A stretch of DNA of 64,000 nucleotides, taken from Paucisalibacillus algeriensis (GTDB lineage Bacteria; Bacillota; Bacilli; Bacillales; Amphibacillaceae). The stretch is from the NCBI RefSeq assembly GCF_000577245.1, contig NZ_CBYO010000014.1:248001-312000 (forward strand), in the 5' to 3' direction. Below, piece after piece: positions 51,032 through 60,781 of this stretch; the stretch's first letter is position 1; each line of letters starts with the position of its first letter. The translations under genes and the position numbers were made by a program. The notes below the pieces were generated by a model. That model did no database searches. It was not told where the DNA came from and was given only the letters and a program-made list of their open reading frames with translations.

Positions 51032-52312
51032 CTATTTTCCTCCTAATAGCTTTTCCTTCATAGTATTTATCAATTGATCTAGAGGAACTTCAACCTGTTC
51101 GCCTGTTGCCATTTCCTTAACATTAATTACTTGCTTTTGTAATTCATCTTCTCCAAGTACTAAGACAAATTTTGTCTTATAGCGATCAGCTGCTTTAAAC
51201 TGTGCTTTTACCTTTTTACCCTGGTAATCCTGATCTACTTGAATATTATGTTGGCGAAGTTCGTGAACTAATTGCACTGCTTTCTCTTTAGTACCTTCAC
51301 CTAAAGTGACGATGAAACAATCAAGCTCATCTTCTAATGGAATATCAACATTTTCTGCTTCTAAGGCCATTAGTAAACGCTCAATTCCCATTCCAAAACC
51401 AATCCCTGGGGTAGTAGGGCCACCAAGTTGCTCAACAAGACCATTATATCTACCACCACCACAAAGAGTGGTAATGGCACCAAATCCCTTTGCCTCACTC
51501 ATAATCTCAAATGCAGTATGGTTATAGTAATCAAGACCCCGAACTAGGTTTGAATCTACTTCATATTCAATTCCCATTAAGTCTAGATAGCGTTTAACTT
51601 GTTCAAAGTACTCTTTTGATTCCCCATTTAAATAATCCAAAATGGATGGTGCAGTCTTCATAGAAGGATGATCACGGTCTACTTTACAATCAAGTACTCT
51701 CATTGGATTTTGTTCTAAACGTGATTGACAATCCTTACATAATTCCTCTTTATGTGGTGTAAAGTGTTTTATCAAAGCATCTCTGTGATTCGTTCTACTT
51801 TCTACATCGCCTAGTGTATTAATAACTAGTTTTAAAGAGGACAGTCCTAGCGTTTTATAAACGGTCATTGCTAAATCAATTACTTCTGCATCAACAGCAG
51901 GGTCAGCACTACCTAGCACCTCAACTCCAAATTGATTTAACTGACGCATCCTACCTTGCTGAGGTCGCTCATATCGAAACATTTGAGCAAAGTAGTATAA
52001 TTTCACGGGTTGATTTGGTTCCCCAAATAATTTATTTTGAACAAATGCTCTCGTTACAGAAGCTGTGCCTTCAGGACGTAGTGTTAAACTTCTTCCTCCA
52101 CGATCTTCAAACGTATACATTTCCTTTTGAACAATGTCCGTAGTGTCCCCTACTCCACGTGCAAAAACCTCTGTATGTTCAAATAATGGTGTGCGAATTT
52201 CCTCGTAATGATAGTTATCACAAATTCCTTTTATTATACTTTCCACGTACTGCCATTTCTTAGCATCCTTTGGTAGAATGTCGGCAGTTCCTCTTGGCGC
52301 CTTAATTTCCAT
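51032..52312 (-). CDS. hisS: Histidine-tRNA ligase
   Basis: Charges tRNA-His. The 426 residues have the start [10 protein letters not shown], motif 1 and 2 ([33 protein letters not shown]), the histidine-specific motifs [15 protein letters not shown] and [16 protein letters not shown], and the C-terminal anticodon domain. AAGGAGG precedes the ATG. It is the first gene of hisS-aspS. The T-box leader upstream appears to read an Asp codon. Confidence 0.96.
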   Translation of the reverse strand: MEIKAPRGTADILPKDAKKWQYVESIIKGICDNYHYEEIRTPLFEHTEVFARGVGDTTDIVQKEMYTFEDRGGRSLTLRPEGTASVTRAFVQNKLFGEPNQPVKLYYFAQMFRYERPQQGRMRQLNQFGVEVLGSADPAVDAEVIDLAMTVYKTLGLSSLKLVINTLGDVESRTNHRDALIKHFTPHKEELCKDCQSRLEQNPMRVLDCKVDRDHPSMKTAPSILDYLNGESKEYFEQVKRYLDLMGIEYEVDSNLVRGLDYYNHTAFEIMSEAKGFGAITTLCGGGRYNGLVEQLGGPTTPGIGFGMGIERLLMALEAENVDIPLEDELDCFIVTLGEGTKEKAVQLVHELRQHNIQVDQDYQGKKVKAQFKAADRYKTKFVLVLGEDELQKQVINVKEMATGEQVEVPLDQLINTMKEKLLGGK

Positions 52313-52349
52313 TGATATAATCCTCCTTCAAACTATGTAAAAAAACATA

Positions 52350-52619
52350 AAAAACTCCCGTCCCTTATAAAAAGGGACGAGAGTTACCCGCGTTGCCACC
52401 CTAGTTGATGCAATTGATGCATCCACCTTTCACAGTTAACGCCTGCAAAACGTCTATATTTACTAGTTAATTCGTTCAATATAGATCCTAAGGAATGTCT
52501 TTCACTAAATTGTAATGCAAAATGCTTGCAGCCTAAGGCATTTTGTCTCTGTACATACAGAATCTAGTTACTCTTTCCCTCACTGGATTATTGTATATTT
52601 CGTTCCTAATACTTGAATG
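52350..52619 (-). promoter_or_regulatory. T-box riboswitch of the hisS-aspS operon, apparent Asp (GAC) specifier
   Basis: The T-box sequence CTAGGGTGGCAACGCGG is at about 52388-52404. The terminator pairs CTCTCGTCCC with GGGACGGGAG with a T run near 52350. Stem I has AGAGTAACTAG, the AGAGAC region and the conserved AGGCTGCAAGC. In the position where the alaS leader has GAAA-GCT-A this one has GAAA-GAC-A (52497-52499). This indicates that tRNA-Asp, rather than tRNA-His, is read. Confidence 0.9.
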
Positions 52620-52625
52620 ATTATT

Positions 52626-52654
52626 ATCATAATGTTTCAGATGTAGAATGTCAA
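52626..52654 (-). promoter_or_regulatory. Sigma-A promoter of hisS-aspS, overlapping the yrzK stop codon
   Basis: On the minus strand a perfect TTGACA (52649-52654) and TATGAT (52626-52631) have 17-base spacing. The -35 shares bases with the TGA of yrzK (52651-52653). Confidence 0.85.
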
Positions 52655-52824
52655 GTACGATTAATTTTTTTCTTCAATGCTTTTACTTCACCTAATGAAA
52701 TACCAAGTTCTTGTGCAATTTCCATATGTCCTGATGAGTCTTGCATTTCAACAAAACGATGTAAATTAACGCCAAAAATATCCCGGTTATTCTGAGAACT
52801 CCAATGCTTTTCGTTCATTCGCAA
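52651..52824 (-). CDS. yrzK: Small helix-turn-helix protein (YrzK-like)
   Basis: A 55-57 residue protein that begins MNEKHWSSQNNRDIFGVNLH (or with TTG two codons earlier) and ends KALKKKINRT. The C-terminal MEIAQELGISLGEVKAL resembles a sigma-factor-like helix-turn-helix. It lies between hisS and the amidase gene, where B. subtilis has yrzK; the name is assigned mainly by position. GGAGG is 8 bases from the TTG at 52824 and 14 from the ATG at 52818, so TTG is preferred. Too short to be sure of function. Confidence 0.65.
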   Translation of the reverse strand: MRMNEKHWSSQNNRDIFGVNLHRFVEMQDSSGHMEIAQELGISLGEVKALKKKINRT

Positions 52825-52924
52825 GATTTCCGCCTCCTCTTTTCATAAGACTAGCTTTGCCTATTTGTGTAATATTTATTAGAATATAAAAGAAAGAGTT
52901 GTTCATAAAATAGGAGGAAGTTAT

Positions 52925-54037
52925 TTGCGAAAAAGAAATATAGTAGTCATATTAATTTGTCTGGTACTTGTTAGCTGGAATTTTCCTGTAACCGCTAGTA
53001 CAAAGGAAGTCATTATAAATGAAGATAATTTGAATCTTAGAAGCGGTCCTGGCACTACCTATGGTAATTTAGGACAAGTACATAAGGATGAAGTTTATAC
53101 CGTTATTAAAGAACAAGCGGGTTGGGTTGAGATCCTGTTAGATGGATATACCGCATGGGTATCCACCGATTATGTTTCGATTCAAGGAGAATTTACTGAC
53201 CCATTTACATCCGGTGCAACTGGTATTGAAGATACAGCTAATAGTGAGGATATAGCGGACTCAACTGATACAGAAGAACATGCCGTACAAAAATCTATTA
53301 ATGTGGTATATAACCAGACACAAGTCCGTAATGGTCCCTCTACTGAATACGAAATTATATACTTAGCCAGTAAAGGCGAGAAACTTCAGGTTATTGAGGA
53401 ATCAGATAGTTGGTTGAAGGTAAAGCTAGAGGATTCTGAAGGGTATGTTTTCAAAGAATTAATTGAAAAAACTACAGGAAAATTAACGGAAGGATTAAGT
53501 GGAAAAACAATTGTAATTGACCCCGGCCACGGCGGTGATGATTCAGGTGCATTAAGTGTTAATGAGGTTTATGAAAGAGACTTGACGTATAAAACTGCAG
53601 ATATATTAGCACAAGAACTTTCTATCCTTGGCGCAGAAGTTATCATGACCCGAGATGAAGAAACATTTGTTTCGTTAGCAAGTAGAGCCACGTTAGCTAA
53701 CACTGTTAACGCAGACGCTTTTATAAGTTTACACTATAACAGTGTACCTAACTTACCGAATGTAACAGGTATCAGCACGTATTACTATCAGGAACAATTT
53801 GAACCTTTAGCAAATTACATTCAACAAGAAATTATTAAAGAATCAGAGGATCGTGACCGTGGAGTAGACTTTGGTGATTTCCAGGTAATTCGCCAAAATT
53901 TAATGCCCTCAGTCCTAATCGAACTAGGATTTATATCAAATCCCGAAATTGAACAGCTATTACTTACGAATGTTTATCAAGAAAAATTAGTTACAGGTAT
54001 TGTCAACGGTTTACAGCGGTACTTCGCTATTCAATAG
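52925..54037 (+). CDS. N-acetylmuramoyl-L-alanine amidase with SH3 domains (YrvJ-like)
   Basis: Secreted cell-wall hydrolase that splits the bond between MurNAc and L-Ala. The signal peptide covers about 1-25 (VVILICLVLVSWNFPVTAS). Two bacterial SH3 domains follow (about 27-87 with NLRSGPGTTYGNLG, and about 115-175 with QVRNGPSTEYEII), then an Amidase_3 domain with zinc and catalytic residues in VIDPGHGGDDSGAL, NEVYERDLTYK, FISLHYNS and VLIELGFISN. B. subtilis YrvJ has more SH3 units. The start is TTG with AGGAGG upstream. Divergent from the yrzK-hisS-aspS genes. Confidence 0.92.
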   Translation: MRKRNIVVILICLVLVSWNFPVTASTKEVIINEDNLNLRSGPGTTYGNLGQVHKDEVYTVIKEQAGWVEILLDGYTAWVSTDYVSIQGEFTDPFTSGATGIEDTANSEDIADSTDTEEHAVQKSINVVYNQTQVRNGPSTEYEIIYLASKGEKLQVIEESDSWLKVKLEDSEGYVFKELIEKTTGKLTEGLSGKTIVIDPGHGGDDSGALSVNEVYERDLTYKTADILAQELSILGAEVIMTRDEETFVSLASRATLANTVNADAFISLHYNSVPNLPNVTGISTYYYQEQFEPLANYIQQEIIKESEDRDRGVDFGDFQVIRQNLMPSVLIELGFISNPEIEQLLLTNVYQEKLVTGIVNGLQRYFAIQ

Positions 54038-54079
54038 ATAAAACTAAAAGGGTGGTTTTACCTTCCCATAATCTAAGTA

Positions 54080-54101
54080 GTGCATCGCTCTTGCGGTGCA
54101 C
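54080..54101 (+). terminator. Hairpin after the amidase gene
   Basis: GTGCATCGC pairs with GCGGTGCAC (one G-T) around TCTT, followed by a mixed T-rich tail (TTCCTTTTAG). Probably a terminator, though the T run is weak. Confidence 0.55.
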
Positions 54102-54161
54102 TTCCTTTTAGTATCACTCTCTTTTTCCCTTCTAATATATTAATCCCTACTTTCTTTATTA

Positions 54162-54452
54162 TTAATAGGCTTGATTTCCTTTACCATTGATAGCATACAG
54201 TACCATCAGATCAATCAAATTTATTATTAAAAATGCAATTCCATAAAATATAACTCCTAAACCTTGACTAACTCCATCTATTTCTGTTAAAAACCACCAT
54301 AGACTTCCTAATCCGAGAATGATAGCATTCAAGATGACCACAAAAATAAATGTTAGCCAGAATTTATTCGTTTTTTTCATCCAAACATAGGCCAATAAAA
54401 CTGATGCTATCATACAAATCAGTATTAACCCTAAAAATAATACCAACTTCAA
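54162..54452 (-). CDS. Small three-helix membrane protein, unknown function
   Basis: A 96-residue hydrophobic protein with three predicted membrane helices (about 2-24, 33-56, 67-90) and few charged residues: MKLVLFLGLILICMI at the start and the ending NGKGNQAY. It vaguely resembles YesK-type small membrane proteins, but I do not recognise it with confidence. It is a single minus-strand gene between the amidase gene and dtd; GGGGG lies upstream of the ATG. Confidence 0.6.
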   Translation of the reverse strand: MKLVLFLGLILICMIASVLLAYVWMKKTNKFWLTFIFVVILNAIILGLGSLWWFLTEIDGVSQGLGVIFYGIAFLIINLIDLMVLYAINGKGNQAY

Positions 54453-54568
54453 TTTTTTAATCCCCCTTTAACCCAATTGTAAGGCTTTGGTTTTATAACT
54501 AACTTAATGAATCAAATTAATTTAGTTTAATTTTATCACAAATTTTCTGAAAATAATACAACTCAAAG

Positions 54569-54601
54569 AAAACGCGATCATCTACACGATGACCACGTTT
54601 G
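54569..54601 (-). terminator. Terminator of dtd
   Basis: On the minus strand AAACGTGGTCATC and GATGATCGCGTTT make a 13-pair stem with two G-T pairs around GTGTA, followed by TCTTTG. Confidence 0.8.
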
Positions 54602-54640
54602 GTATCTTCCGTAATCTACATTCCATAGAGGTTAATCGAA

Positions 54641-55087
54641 TTACCTATCCTTACTATCCAATATTAAAGTTACTGGACCAATATTAGTTAGTTTTACATC
54701 CATCATAGCACCAAATTGTCCAGTCTCTACTTTTATTCCTTCAGCACGAATCAAATCATTAAATTGTTCATACAGTTGATTCGCTAATTCAGGTTTCGCT
54801 GCTTGCATAAAATTAGGTCTTCTTCCTTTTCGTGTATCCCCATATAATGTAAATTGTGAAATAGAAAGAATATCACCTTCTACATCTTTAAGTGATAGAT
54901 TCATTTTATTATCCTCATCTTCAAAAATACGTAAATTTACGATTTTATTCACAAGGTATTTTGCATCATCCATTGTGTCTTCGTGTGTCACACCCAGTAG
55001 GACTACTAATCCATTGGAAATTTCTCCAACTACTTTGTTGTCTACAGTTACTGATGCATCTTTTGCACGTTGAGCCACAGTCCTCAT
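54641..55087 (-). CDS. dtd: D-aminoacyl-tRNA deacylase
   Basis: Proofreading enzyme that hydrolyses D-aminoacyl-tRNA, freeing tRNA from D-Tyr and others (also Gly-tRNA-Ala). The 148 residues have the active-site motifs [20 protein letters not shown] (SQFTLYGD) and the cross-subunit Gly-cisPro motif in [10 protein letters not shown] (GPVT). GGGAG precedes the ATG. It follows relA after about 48 bases, the usual Firmicute order, but is separated from it by a terminator. Confidence 0.95.
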   Translation of the reverse strand: MRTVAQRAKDASVTVDNKVVGEISNGLVVLLGVTHEDTMDDAKYLVNKIVNLRIFEDEDNKMNLSLKDVEGDILSISQFTLYGDTRKGRRPNFMQAAKPELANQLYEQFNDLIRAEGIKVETGQFGAMMDVKLTNIGPVTLILDSKDR

Positions 55088-55108
55088 TCCAAACTCCCTT
55101 TCTATATA

Positions 55109-55138
55109 TAAAAAACCCCATAATATTTATGGGGCTAT
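55109..55138 (-). terminator. Terminator overlapping the relA stop codon
   Basis: CCCCATA and TATGGGG pair around AATAT; on the minus strand TTTTTT follows. The stop codon of relA (55135-55137) lies at the edge of the stem. Confidence 0.85.
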
Positions 55139-57339
55139 TGTAATGTTCTTGTTACGGTATAAACATCTTTAATTTGCTTTATTCGATCAACAATCTTTCT
55201 TAAGTGATCAGTGTTATGAATCAAAATGGTAATCTGGATAATTGCCATCTTATTTCGATCAGAACGACCATTTACATGGGTAATGTTTGTTTTCATTTCA
55301 TTTACTGCTTGAAGTACTTCATTTAAGAGGCCTCTTCGATCATAACCAGATATTTCAAGGTCCACATGATACTGCTTTTGTGTTTGATCTACTTCCCACT
55401 CAACATTTAAATGGCGTTCCTTAGCTTCTTCTGTTTGTACATTAGGGCAATCAGACCGGTGAACCGAAACACCTCGCCCTTTTGTTATATATCCGAGTAT
55501 TTCATCACCTGGAACTGGATTACAGCATTTAGAAAGCCGTACAAGTAAGTTTTCGACACCTTCCACAATAACTCCGGAGTCTTTTTTATACTTTTTCTTT
55601 TCCTTTTCTTTATACTCGTTTTTAGCCCCCTCAAGGGTTTGAGCAAGATCTTGTTCTTTTTGCCGTGTTTGACGAATTTTATCGGTCAATCTAGTAGCTA
55701 CCAATGCAGCTGTAATTCCTTGATAGCCGACCGCAGCATATAAATCATCATCAGTAGTAAAGTTAAAACGTTCGTAGACACGTTTTAAATTATCTTCTGT
55801 TAGTGCTTCTTTCGGTTCAATACCTAAGGCTCGAATCTCTTTATCAACTAAATCCTTACCTTTAGCAATATTTTCATCACGTCGTTGTTTCTTAAAGAAT
55901 GCTCTTATTTTATTTTTAGCCTGTGACGTTTGTGTAATCTTTATCCAATCCTGAGATGGGCCATAGGAATGCTTTGACGTCATTACTTCAATAATATCAC
56001 CATTTTTAAGTTCGTAATCAAGAGGCTCCATCTTACCATTTATTTTTGCCCCAATCGTTTGGTTACCGATTTCTGTATGAATTCGATAAGCAAAGTCAAG
56101 TGGAACAGATCCAGATGGAAGCTCAATCACATCTCCTTTTGGTGTAAATACATAGACCATATCCGAGAATAGATCTACTTTTAATGATTCAACAAATTCC
56201 TCCGCATCATGTGTTTCACTTTGCCAATCCAATATTTCACGGAACCAAGTTAACTTCTCTTCAAAAGATTTTTTATCTTTATTAAGTTGTTTCCCCTCTT
56301 TATAAGCCCAGTGCGCAGCAATACCATATTCCGCAATCTCATGCATCTCTTTTGTACGAATTTGTACTTCTAATGGGTCACCCTTCGGACCAATTACAGT
56401 CGTATGCAAGGACTGATAAAGATTTTGTTTTGGCATCGCAATGTAGTCTTTAAATCTACCTGGCATTGGTTTCCAACAAGTATGGATTATCCCTAATACA
56501 GCATAGCAATCTTTAATACTATTGACCAAAATACGAACAGCCAATAAATCATAAATCTCATTAAACTGTTTGTTTTGCTTATACATCTTTTGATAGATAC
56601 TGTATAAATGCTTAGGTCTTCCGGAGATATCAGCTTCTATATTGACATCAACTAATTGACTTGAAACTTCCTTAATTACCTCTTCAATATACGATTCACG
56701 CTGATCTCGTTTTTGTTTCATTAATTGAACAATACGATAATATTGCTGAGGATTTAAATATCGTAACGAGATATCCTCCAACTCCCATTTAATCGTTGAG
56801 ATTCCTAGGCGATGGGCTAATGGAGCAAAAATTTCTATGGTTTCATTCGCTTTTTGGCGCTGTTTTTCAGGTGGTAAAAACTTTAATGTGCGCATATTGT
56901 GTAGTCTATCCGCTAACTTTATTAAGATAACGCGAATATCCTTAGCCATTGCAACAAACATTTTCCGATGATTTTCTGCTTGTTGTGCTTCCTTGGACTG
57001 ATATTTAATCTTCCCTAGTTTCGTTACACCATCAACAAGCATGGCAACTTCTTTATTAAATTCTTCCTCGATCATTTCAAGTGTTATTTCTGTATCCTCT
57101 ACAACATCATGTAAAAATCCACCAGCTATTGTTACAGGATCCATTTTTAAGTCCACTAAGATCCCAGCAACTTGAATAGGGTGAATGATATACGCTTCCC
57201 CAGACTTTCGATACTGATCTTTATGGGCATTTTCTGCATATTCGTAAGCCCTAGAAACAAAATCCACATCTTCCGCAGTAAGATAGTCTCGGGCTTTCTC
57301 TATTAATTGTTCGATTGTTATAATGTCATTCTTTGCCAT
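55135..57339 (-). CDS. relA: Bifunctional (p)ppGpp synthetase/hydrolase Rel
   Basis: Stringent-response enzyme that makes and degrades (p)ppGpp. The 734 residues contain an HD hydrolase domain with intact motif (AGGFLHDVVEDTEI and the later KLADRLHNMRTL), a synthetase domain (YDLLAVRILVNSIKDCYAVLG, YQSLHTTVIGPKG), a TGS domain, a zinc-finger-type helical part (RLSKCCNPVPGDEI) and a C-terminal ACT domain (VDLEISGYDRRGLLNEVL). It is therefore the long, bifunctional type. It is followed by dtd and preceded by apt. Confidence 0.97.
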   Translation of the reverse strand: MAKNDIITIEQLIEKARDYLTAEDVDFVSRAYEYAENAHKDQYRKSGEAYIIHPIQVAGILVDLKMDPVTIAGGFLHDVVEDTEITLEMIEEEFNKEVAMLVDGVTKLGKIKYQSKEAQQAENHRKMFVAMAKDIRVILIKLADRLHNMRTLKFLPPEKQRQKANETIEIFAPLAHRLGISTIKWELEDISLRYLNPQQYYRIVQLMKQKRDQRESYIEEVIKEVSSQLVDVNIEADISGRPKHLYSIYQKMYKQNKQFNEIYDLLAVRILVNSIKDCYAVLGIIHTCWKPMPGRFKDYIAMPKQNLYQSLHTTVIGPKGDPLEVQIRTKEMHEIAEYGIAAHWAYKEGKQLNKDKKSFEEKLTWFREILDWQSETHDAEEFVESLKVDLFSDMVYVFTPKGDVIELPSGSVPLDFAYRIHTEIGNQTIGAKINGKMEPLDYELKNGDIIEVMTSKHSYGPSQDWIKITQTSQAKNKIRAFFKKQRRDENIAKGKDLVDKEIRALGIEPKEALTEDNLKRVYERFNFTTDDDLYAAVGYQGITAALVATRLTDKIRQTRQKEQDLAQTLEGAKNEYKEKEKKKYKKDSGVIVEGVENLLVRLSKCCNPVPGDEILGYITKGRGVSVHRSDCPNVQTEEAKERHLNVEWEVDQTQKQYHVDLEISGYDRRGLLNEVLQAVNEMKTNITHVNGRSDRNKMAIIQITILIHNTDHLRKIVDRIKQIKDVYTVTRTLQ

Positions 57340-57429
57340 AATATCACCTTTAATTGTAGAAGATACTTACTTACTAGTATCAAAAAGATTTTCATAAATG
57401 TAAAGAAAAATTTAATATTTACGTATTAG

Positions 57430-57465
57430 AAGAGGTCTGATGAAACCTTTCCTCATCAGACCCTA
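57430..57465 (-). terminator. Terminator of apt
   Basis: GGTCTGATGA (57434-57443) pairs exactly with TCATCAGACC (57453-57462). The tail on the minus strand is TCTTCTAAT, a weak T run. Confidence 0.65.
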
Positions 57466-57474
57466 TTGGTGTAA

Positions 57475-57987
57475 TTAGTATTTCATTAATGTTAACACAT
57501 CATAGCCTTTAAGTTTATCTAAACCATCTAAGTAAGATAACTCAATTAGGAATGCACATCCAACAACAATACCACCTAGTTCTTCTACTAATTTGATAGT
57601 TGCTTCGATTGTTCCACCAGTAGCTAACAAGTCGTCTGTTATTAACACGCGCTGTCCAGGCTTAATGGCATCCTTATGAATCGTTAACACGTTTTGCCCA
57701 TATTCTAAACCGTAGTCTACTTTGATTACCTCACGTGGTAATTTTCCTTCTTTTCTTACTGGTGCAAATCCTACTTCTAGCGCATAGGATACGGGGCATC
57801 CAACAATAAACCCTCTTGCTTCCGGGCCAACCACAAGATCAATTTTTTTGTCTTTGGCGAATTCAACTATTTCATCAACTGCGGATTTAAAGGCTTTTCC
57901 ATTATCCATTAATGGAGTGATATCTTTAAATTCTATACCTTCTTTGGGCCAATCTTTTACAATTTTAATATATTTCTTATAATCCAT
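57475..57987 (-). CDS. apt: Adenine phosphoribosyltransferase
   Basis: Salvages adenine to AMP with PRPP. The 170 residues have [19 protein letters not shown] at the N terminus, [19 protein letters not shown] (substrate loop) and the PRPP motif [13 protein letters not shown]. Its start overlaps the end of recJ by 11 bases. The recJ-apt-relA order is widely conserved. Confidence 0.97.
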   Translation of the reverse strand: MDYKKYIKIVKDWPKEGIEFKDITPLMDNGKAFKSAVDEIVEFAKDKKIDLVVGPEARGFIVGCPVSYALEVGFAPVRKEGKLPREVIKVDYGLEYGQNVLTIHKDAIKPGQRVLITDDLLATGGTIEATIKLVEELGGIVVGCAFLIELSYLDGLDKLKGYDVLTLMKY

Positions 57988-60313
57988 GGGTTACTTCCTC
58001 CTTAGGTTTAACCTTCTGCTCCATACTATCTTGAAACCATTTCATTAATTCATCATAGGTTGAGTAATAGAGGATTTTTTCAATTTCAGCTTGTTTTAAC
58101 CGTTCTTGATAAACAATTGCTTCTTGCAAATCCTTTTTCTGTGGTGAATTATTTAAATTAATAAGTCCATTATTTATATTAACAAATTCTAACTCAGAAA
58201 ACACGTTTAACATAAAACGAACGGATTCCTTAGTCCAGCCTTTCGAGTTCAGTATTGCATTCAGTTCTTTTCGGATATCTAATTCTTTTCTTTTCCATAT
58301 TAATGAATATAACCATTTAAAATCTTCTCTAGTCGGAAAAGCAGATAAATACGCACTGTTTTCTACATAGAAACATGCATGGATGCACAAGGGCTTGACC
58401 TTGTTAATAAATTTTTTTAAATCATTCAAATTAGGAGGTAAATCGACAAGGTATAATACTTCTACTTGATCAACTAATTCAAATGCATTTTCATAGGTAA
58501 CTTGCCTTATCCTATCTGGAAATGTATGAAGGTTCCCGCTGTTATCATTATACAATAGTAAATGATTATCAAATTGGTCAAGATAATTAGTTAAATCAGT
58601 CTGCTTCTTTCCTCGATGGTCAAATAATTGCCATTGATCAATTTTCATATCTTCCACTACAAGTTGCGGTTTTCGAATTCCGTTCCATTCATTAATTCCT
58701 AATTCTCCCGCGACAGATACTGTAACACTTGTAGATATATAATGGAATAAATCACCCATCCCAAAGGCAATACCTTCTAATGAATGACTATCTTCTTTAA
58801 ATTGTAACTTAAGATGCTTTTTCAAGTTACCAAGCTGTCTAATATCAACCGGTTTACAATTAATATGAAATTTTGGTTTCGGATTAGCCATACCAAATGG
58901 GGCTAATTGACTAATCTCATCAATAAGCTCTTCACTTACATCCGAAAGCCCCAGTGTTTTACTAATAAGAATTTCTTGTTTGAAATCTTCACTTGATAGT
59001 TCTTCGCTAATAATATTATCTAATTTTTCCTCGAGCAGTTGAACATTTTCAATTGGTAAAGTCATTCCTGCCGCTTGAGCATGTCCACCAAAATGAGTAA
59101 AAACATCCTTTATTCTCATACAACCTTGGAATAGATCAAAACGAGGAATACTTCTTGCTGAACCTTTTGCTGTGCCATCTTCCTCATTTATTGCAAGCAC
59201 AATTGCTGGTCGGTCATATTTTCTCACCAACCTGGAGGCAACAATTCCCAGCACACCTTGATTCCATCCTTCTTTCGCAACTACAATAACACCTTTTTGA
59301 GAATCAATTGCCACAGTTTCTTCTACTTCTTTCACGATAGAGGCAACAACTTTCTGACGCTCTTGATTCAACTGATCAATCATTTCAGCAAGTTCTTCCG
59401 CTTCTTGTCTATCATCCGTCATGAGAAGATGAACTGCCAAATCTGCATCTTGAAGTCTACCAACAGCATTTAATCGTGGACCGATAAGAAATCCGATATC
59501 CTCTTCTGTTGTTTTGCCTTCCATCTTGCATCGTTTTTTTAACGCTATAAGTCCTTCTCGTTTCGTGTTAGATAATGTACGCAAACCAAAATAAGCTAAT
59601 ATACGGTTTTCATTAACTAATGGTACTAAATCAGCAATGGTTCCTATCACTACTAAATCCAATAAATGCTCTGGAAAATAACCAAGTAAAGCTTCGGCAA
59701 ATTTAAATGCCACGCCTGCTCCAGCAAGTTCTTTAAACGGATAATCTGGTGAACATTTAGGATGTATGATTGCAAATGCATCTGGTAATTCTTCTTGAGG
59801 TTCATGGTGATCTGTAATAATTAAATCAATTCCTAGATCCTTAGCGACTTTTGCCTCGTGAACAGAGGCTATACCTGTATCAACAGTAATAATTAATTGA
59901 AATCCTTCTTTTTTTGCCTGTCTAAAGGCATTTTCATTTGGTCCATATCCTTCTGTAAAACGATTCGGTATATAAAAATCGCAATTTGCGCCTATTTCTT
60001 GTAGTGCCTTAATAAGTATTGTTGTTGAACTGACCCCATCTGCATCATAATCACCAAAAACTAGGATCTTTTCATTTGTCTCAATTGCCTGCAATACTCG
60101 TTCTCTAGCAATATTCATCGATGCTAATCTATTAGGATCAATTAGATGATCGATGGACGGATTCAAGAAATTTTGTATTTCTTCATTTGTAGTCATACCG
60201 CGTTGTAAAAGCAGTTCTTTTATCACGGGGGATAATTCGCTTGAGTCATCCATCCAATCATTCATATTCTCTTGTATGCTAGCAAATTTCCAATTTGACT
60301 TGCTTCGTAACAT
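57977..60313 (-). CDS. recJ: Single-stranded-DNA exonuclease RecJ
   Basis: 5'-3' exonuclease of DNA repair. The DHH domain has [38 protein letters not shown] and [15 protein letters not shown]; the DHHA1 part has SRSIPRFDL-type motif RSIPRFDLF and [12 protein letters not shown]. After an OB-type domain, an extra C-terminal region found in Firmicute RecJ follows, giving 778 residues. The open frame continues to 60364, but AGGGGTG fits the ATG at 60313. Upstream is lapA. Confidence 0.95.
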   Translation of the reverse strand: MLRSKSNWKFASIQENMNDWMDDSSELSPVIKELLLQRGMTTNEEIQNFLNPSIDHLIDPNRLASMNIARERVLQAIETNEKILVFGDYDADGVSSTTILIKALQEIGANCDFYIPNRFTEGYGPNENAFRQAKKEGFQLIITVDTGIASVHEAKVAKDLGIDLIITDHHEPQEELPDAFAIIHPKCSPDYPFKELAGAGVAFKFAEALLGYFPEHLLDLVVIGTIADLVPLVNENRILAYFGLRTLSNTKREGLIALKKRCKMEGKTTEEDIGFLIGPRLNAVGRLQDADLAVHLLMTDDRQEAEELAEMIDQLNQERQKVVASIVKEVEETVAIDSQKGVIVVAKEGWNQGVLGIVASRLVRKYDRPAIVLAINEEDGTAKGSARSIPRFDLFQGCMRIKDVFTHFGGHAQAAGMTLPIENVQLLEEKLDNIISEELSSEDFKQEILISKTLGLSDVSEELIDEISQLAPFGMANPKPKFHINCKPVDIRQLGNLKKHLKLQFKEDSHSLEGIAFGMGDLFHYISTSVTVSVAGELGINEWNGIRKPQLVVEDMKIDQWQLFDHRGKKQTDLTNYLDQFDNHLLLYNDNSGNLHTFPDRIRQVTYENAFELVDQVEVLYLVDLPPNLNDLKKFINKVKPLCIHACFYVENSAYLSAFPTREDFKWLYSLIWKRKELDIRKELNAILNSKGWTKESVRFMLNVFSELEFVNINNGLINLNNSPQKKDLQEAIVYQERLKQAEIEKILYYSTYDELMKWFQDSMEQKVKPKEEVTHGL

Positions 60314-60372
60314 AAATTCACCCCTGACTAATCTATTATACACAAATACAGTCAGGGGTAGCAATTAAATTT

Positions 60373-60702
60373 CTAACTAGGCTTATTAGATTCCGCTTCA
60401 GTTTCTGATTGGGAATGAATTTCCCCTTTTACTAAACCATTTTCCTCAACTAGCTGAGTTAGTTGTTGATTTTCCTTTTTTAAGTGTTTAATCTCTTTTT
60501 GCATTTTAAACATCCGTACCATCCCAACAGCAGCCGTGATAACCCCTCCCATTAATACGGAGAAAAGAATGACAAGAATCAACGGTGATTCTACTTGCCA
60601 GAAGAAATAATTTACTTCAACTGGATTAACATTTGTTACAGCAAATACAGCTACTAGTATCATGAATATGATGGCAATAATGACATAAGTTTGTCCTTTC
60701 AT
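60373..60702 (-). CDS. lapA: LapA-domain membrane protein (YrvD)
   Basis: A 109-residue membrane protein of the lipopolysaccharide assembly A (DUF1049) family. Two membrane helices (about 5-25 and 38-62: LILVILFSVLMGGVITAAVG) are followed by a cytoplasmic coiled coil (KEIKHLKKENQQLTQLVEEN). The symbol is from the domain; Gram-positive members have no LPS role, and YrvD of B. subtilis is its counterpart. It lies between secDF and recJ with its own AGGAGG site. Confidence 0.82.
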   Translation of the reverse strand: MKGQTYVIIAIIFMILVAVFAVTNVNPVEVNYFFWQVESPLILVILFSVLMGGVITAAVGMVRMFKMQKEIKHLKKENQQLTQLVEENGLVKGEIHSQSETEAESNKPS

Positions 60703-60747
60703 CAGTAAACCTCCTTGGATATATTTTTTTTACCATCAGAATAATAA

Positions 60748-60778
60748 TAATCCCCTTGGCGTAGGCCAAGGGGATCTT
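60748..60778 (-). terminator. Terminator of secDF
   Basis: GATCCCCTTGGC and GCCAAGGGGATT pair almost perfectly around CTAC, followed by ATTATTATT. It follows the secDF stop within a few bases. Confidence 0.8.
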
Positions 60779-60781
60779 ATG

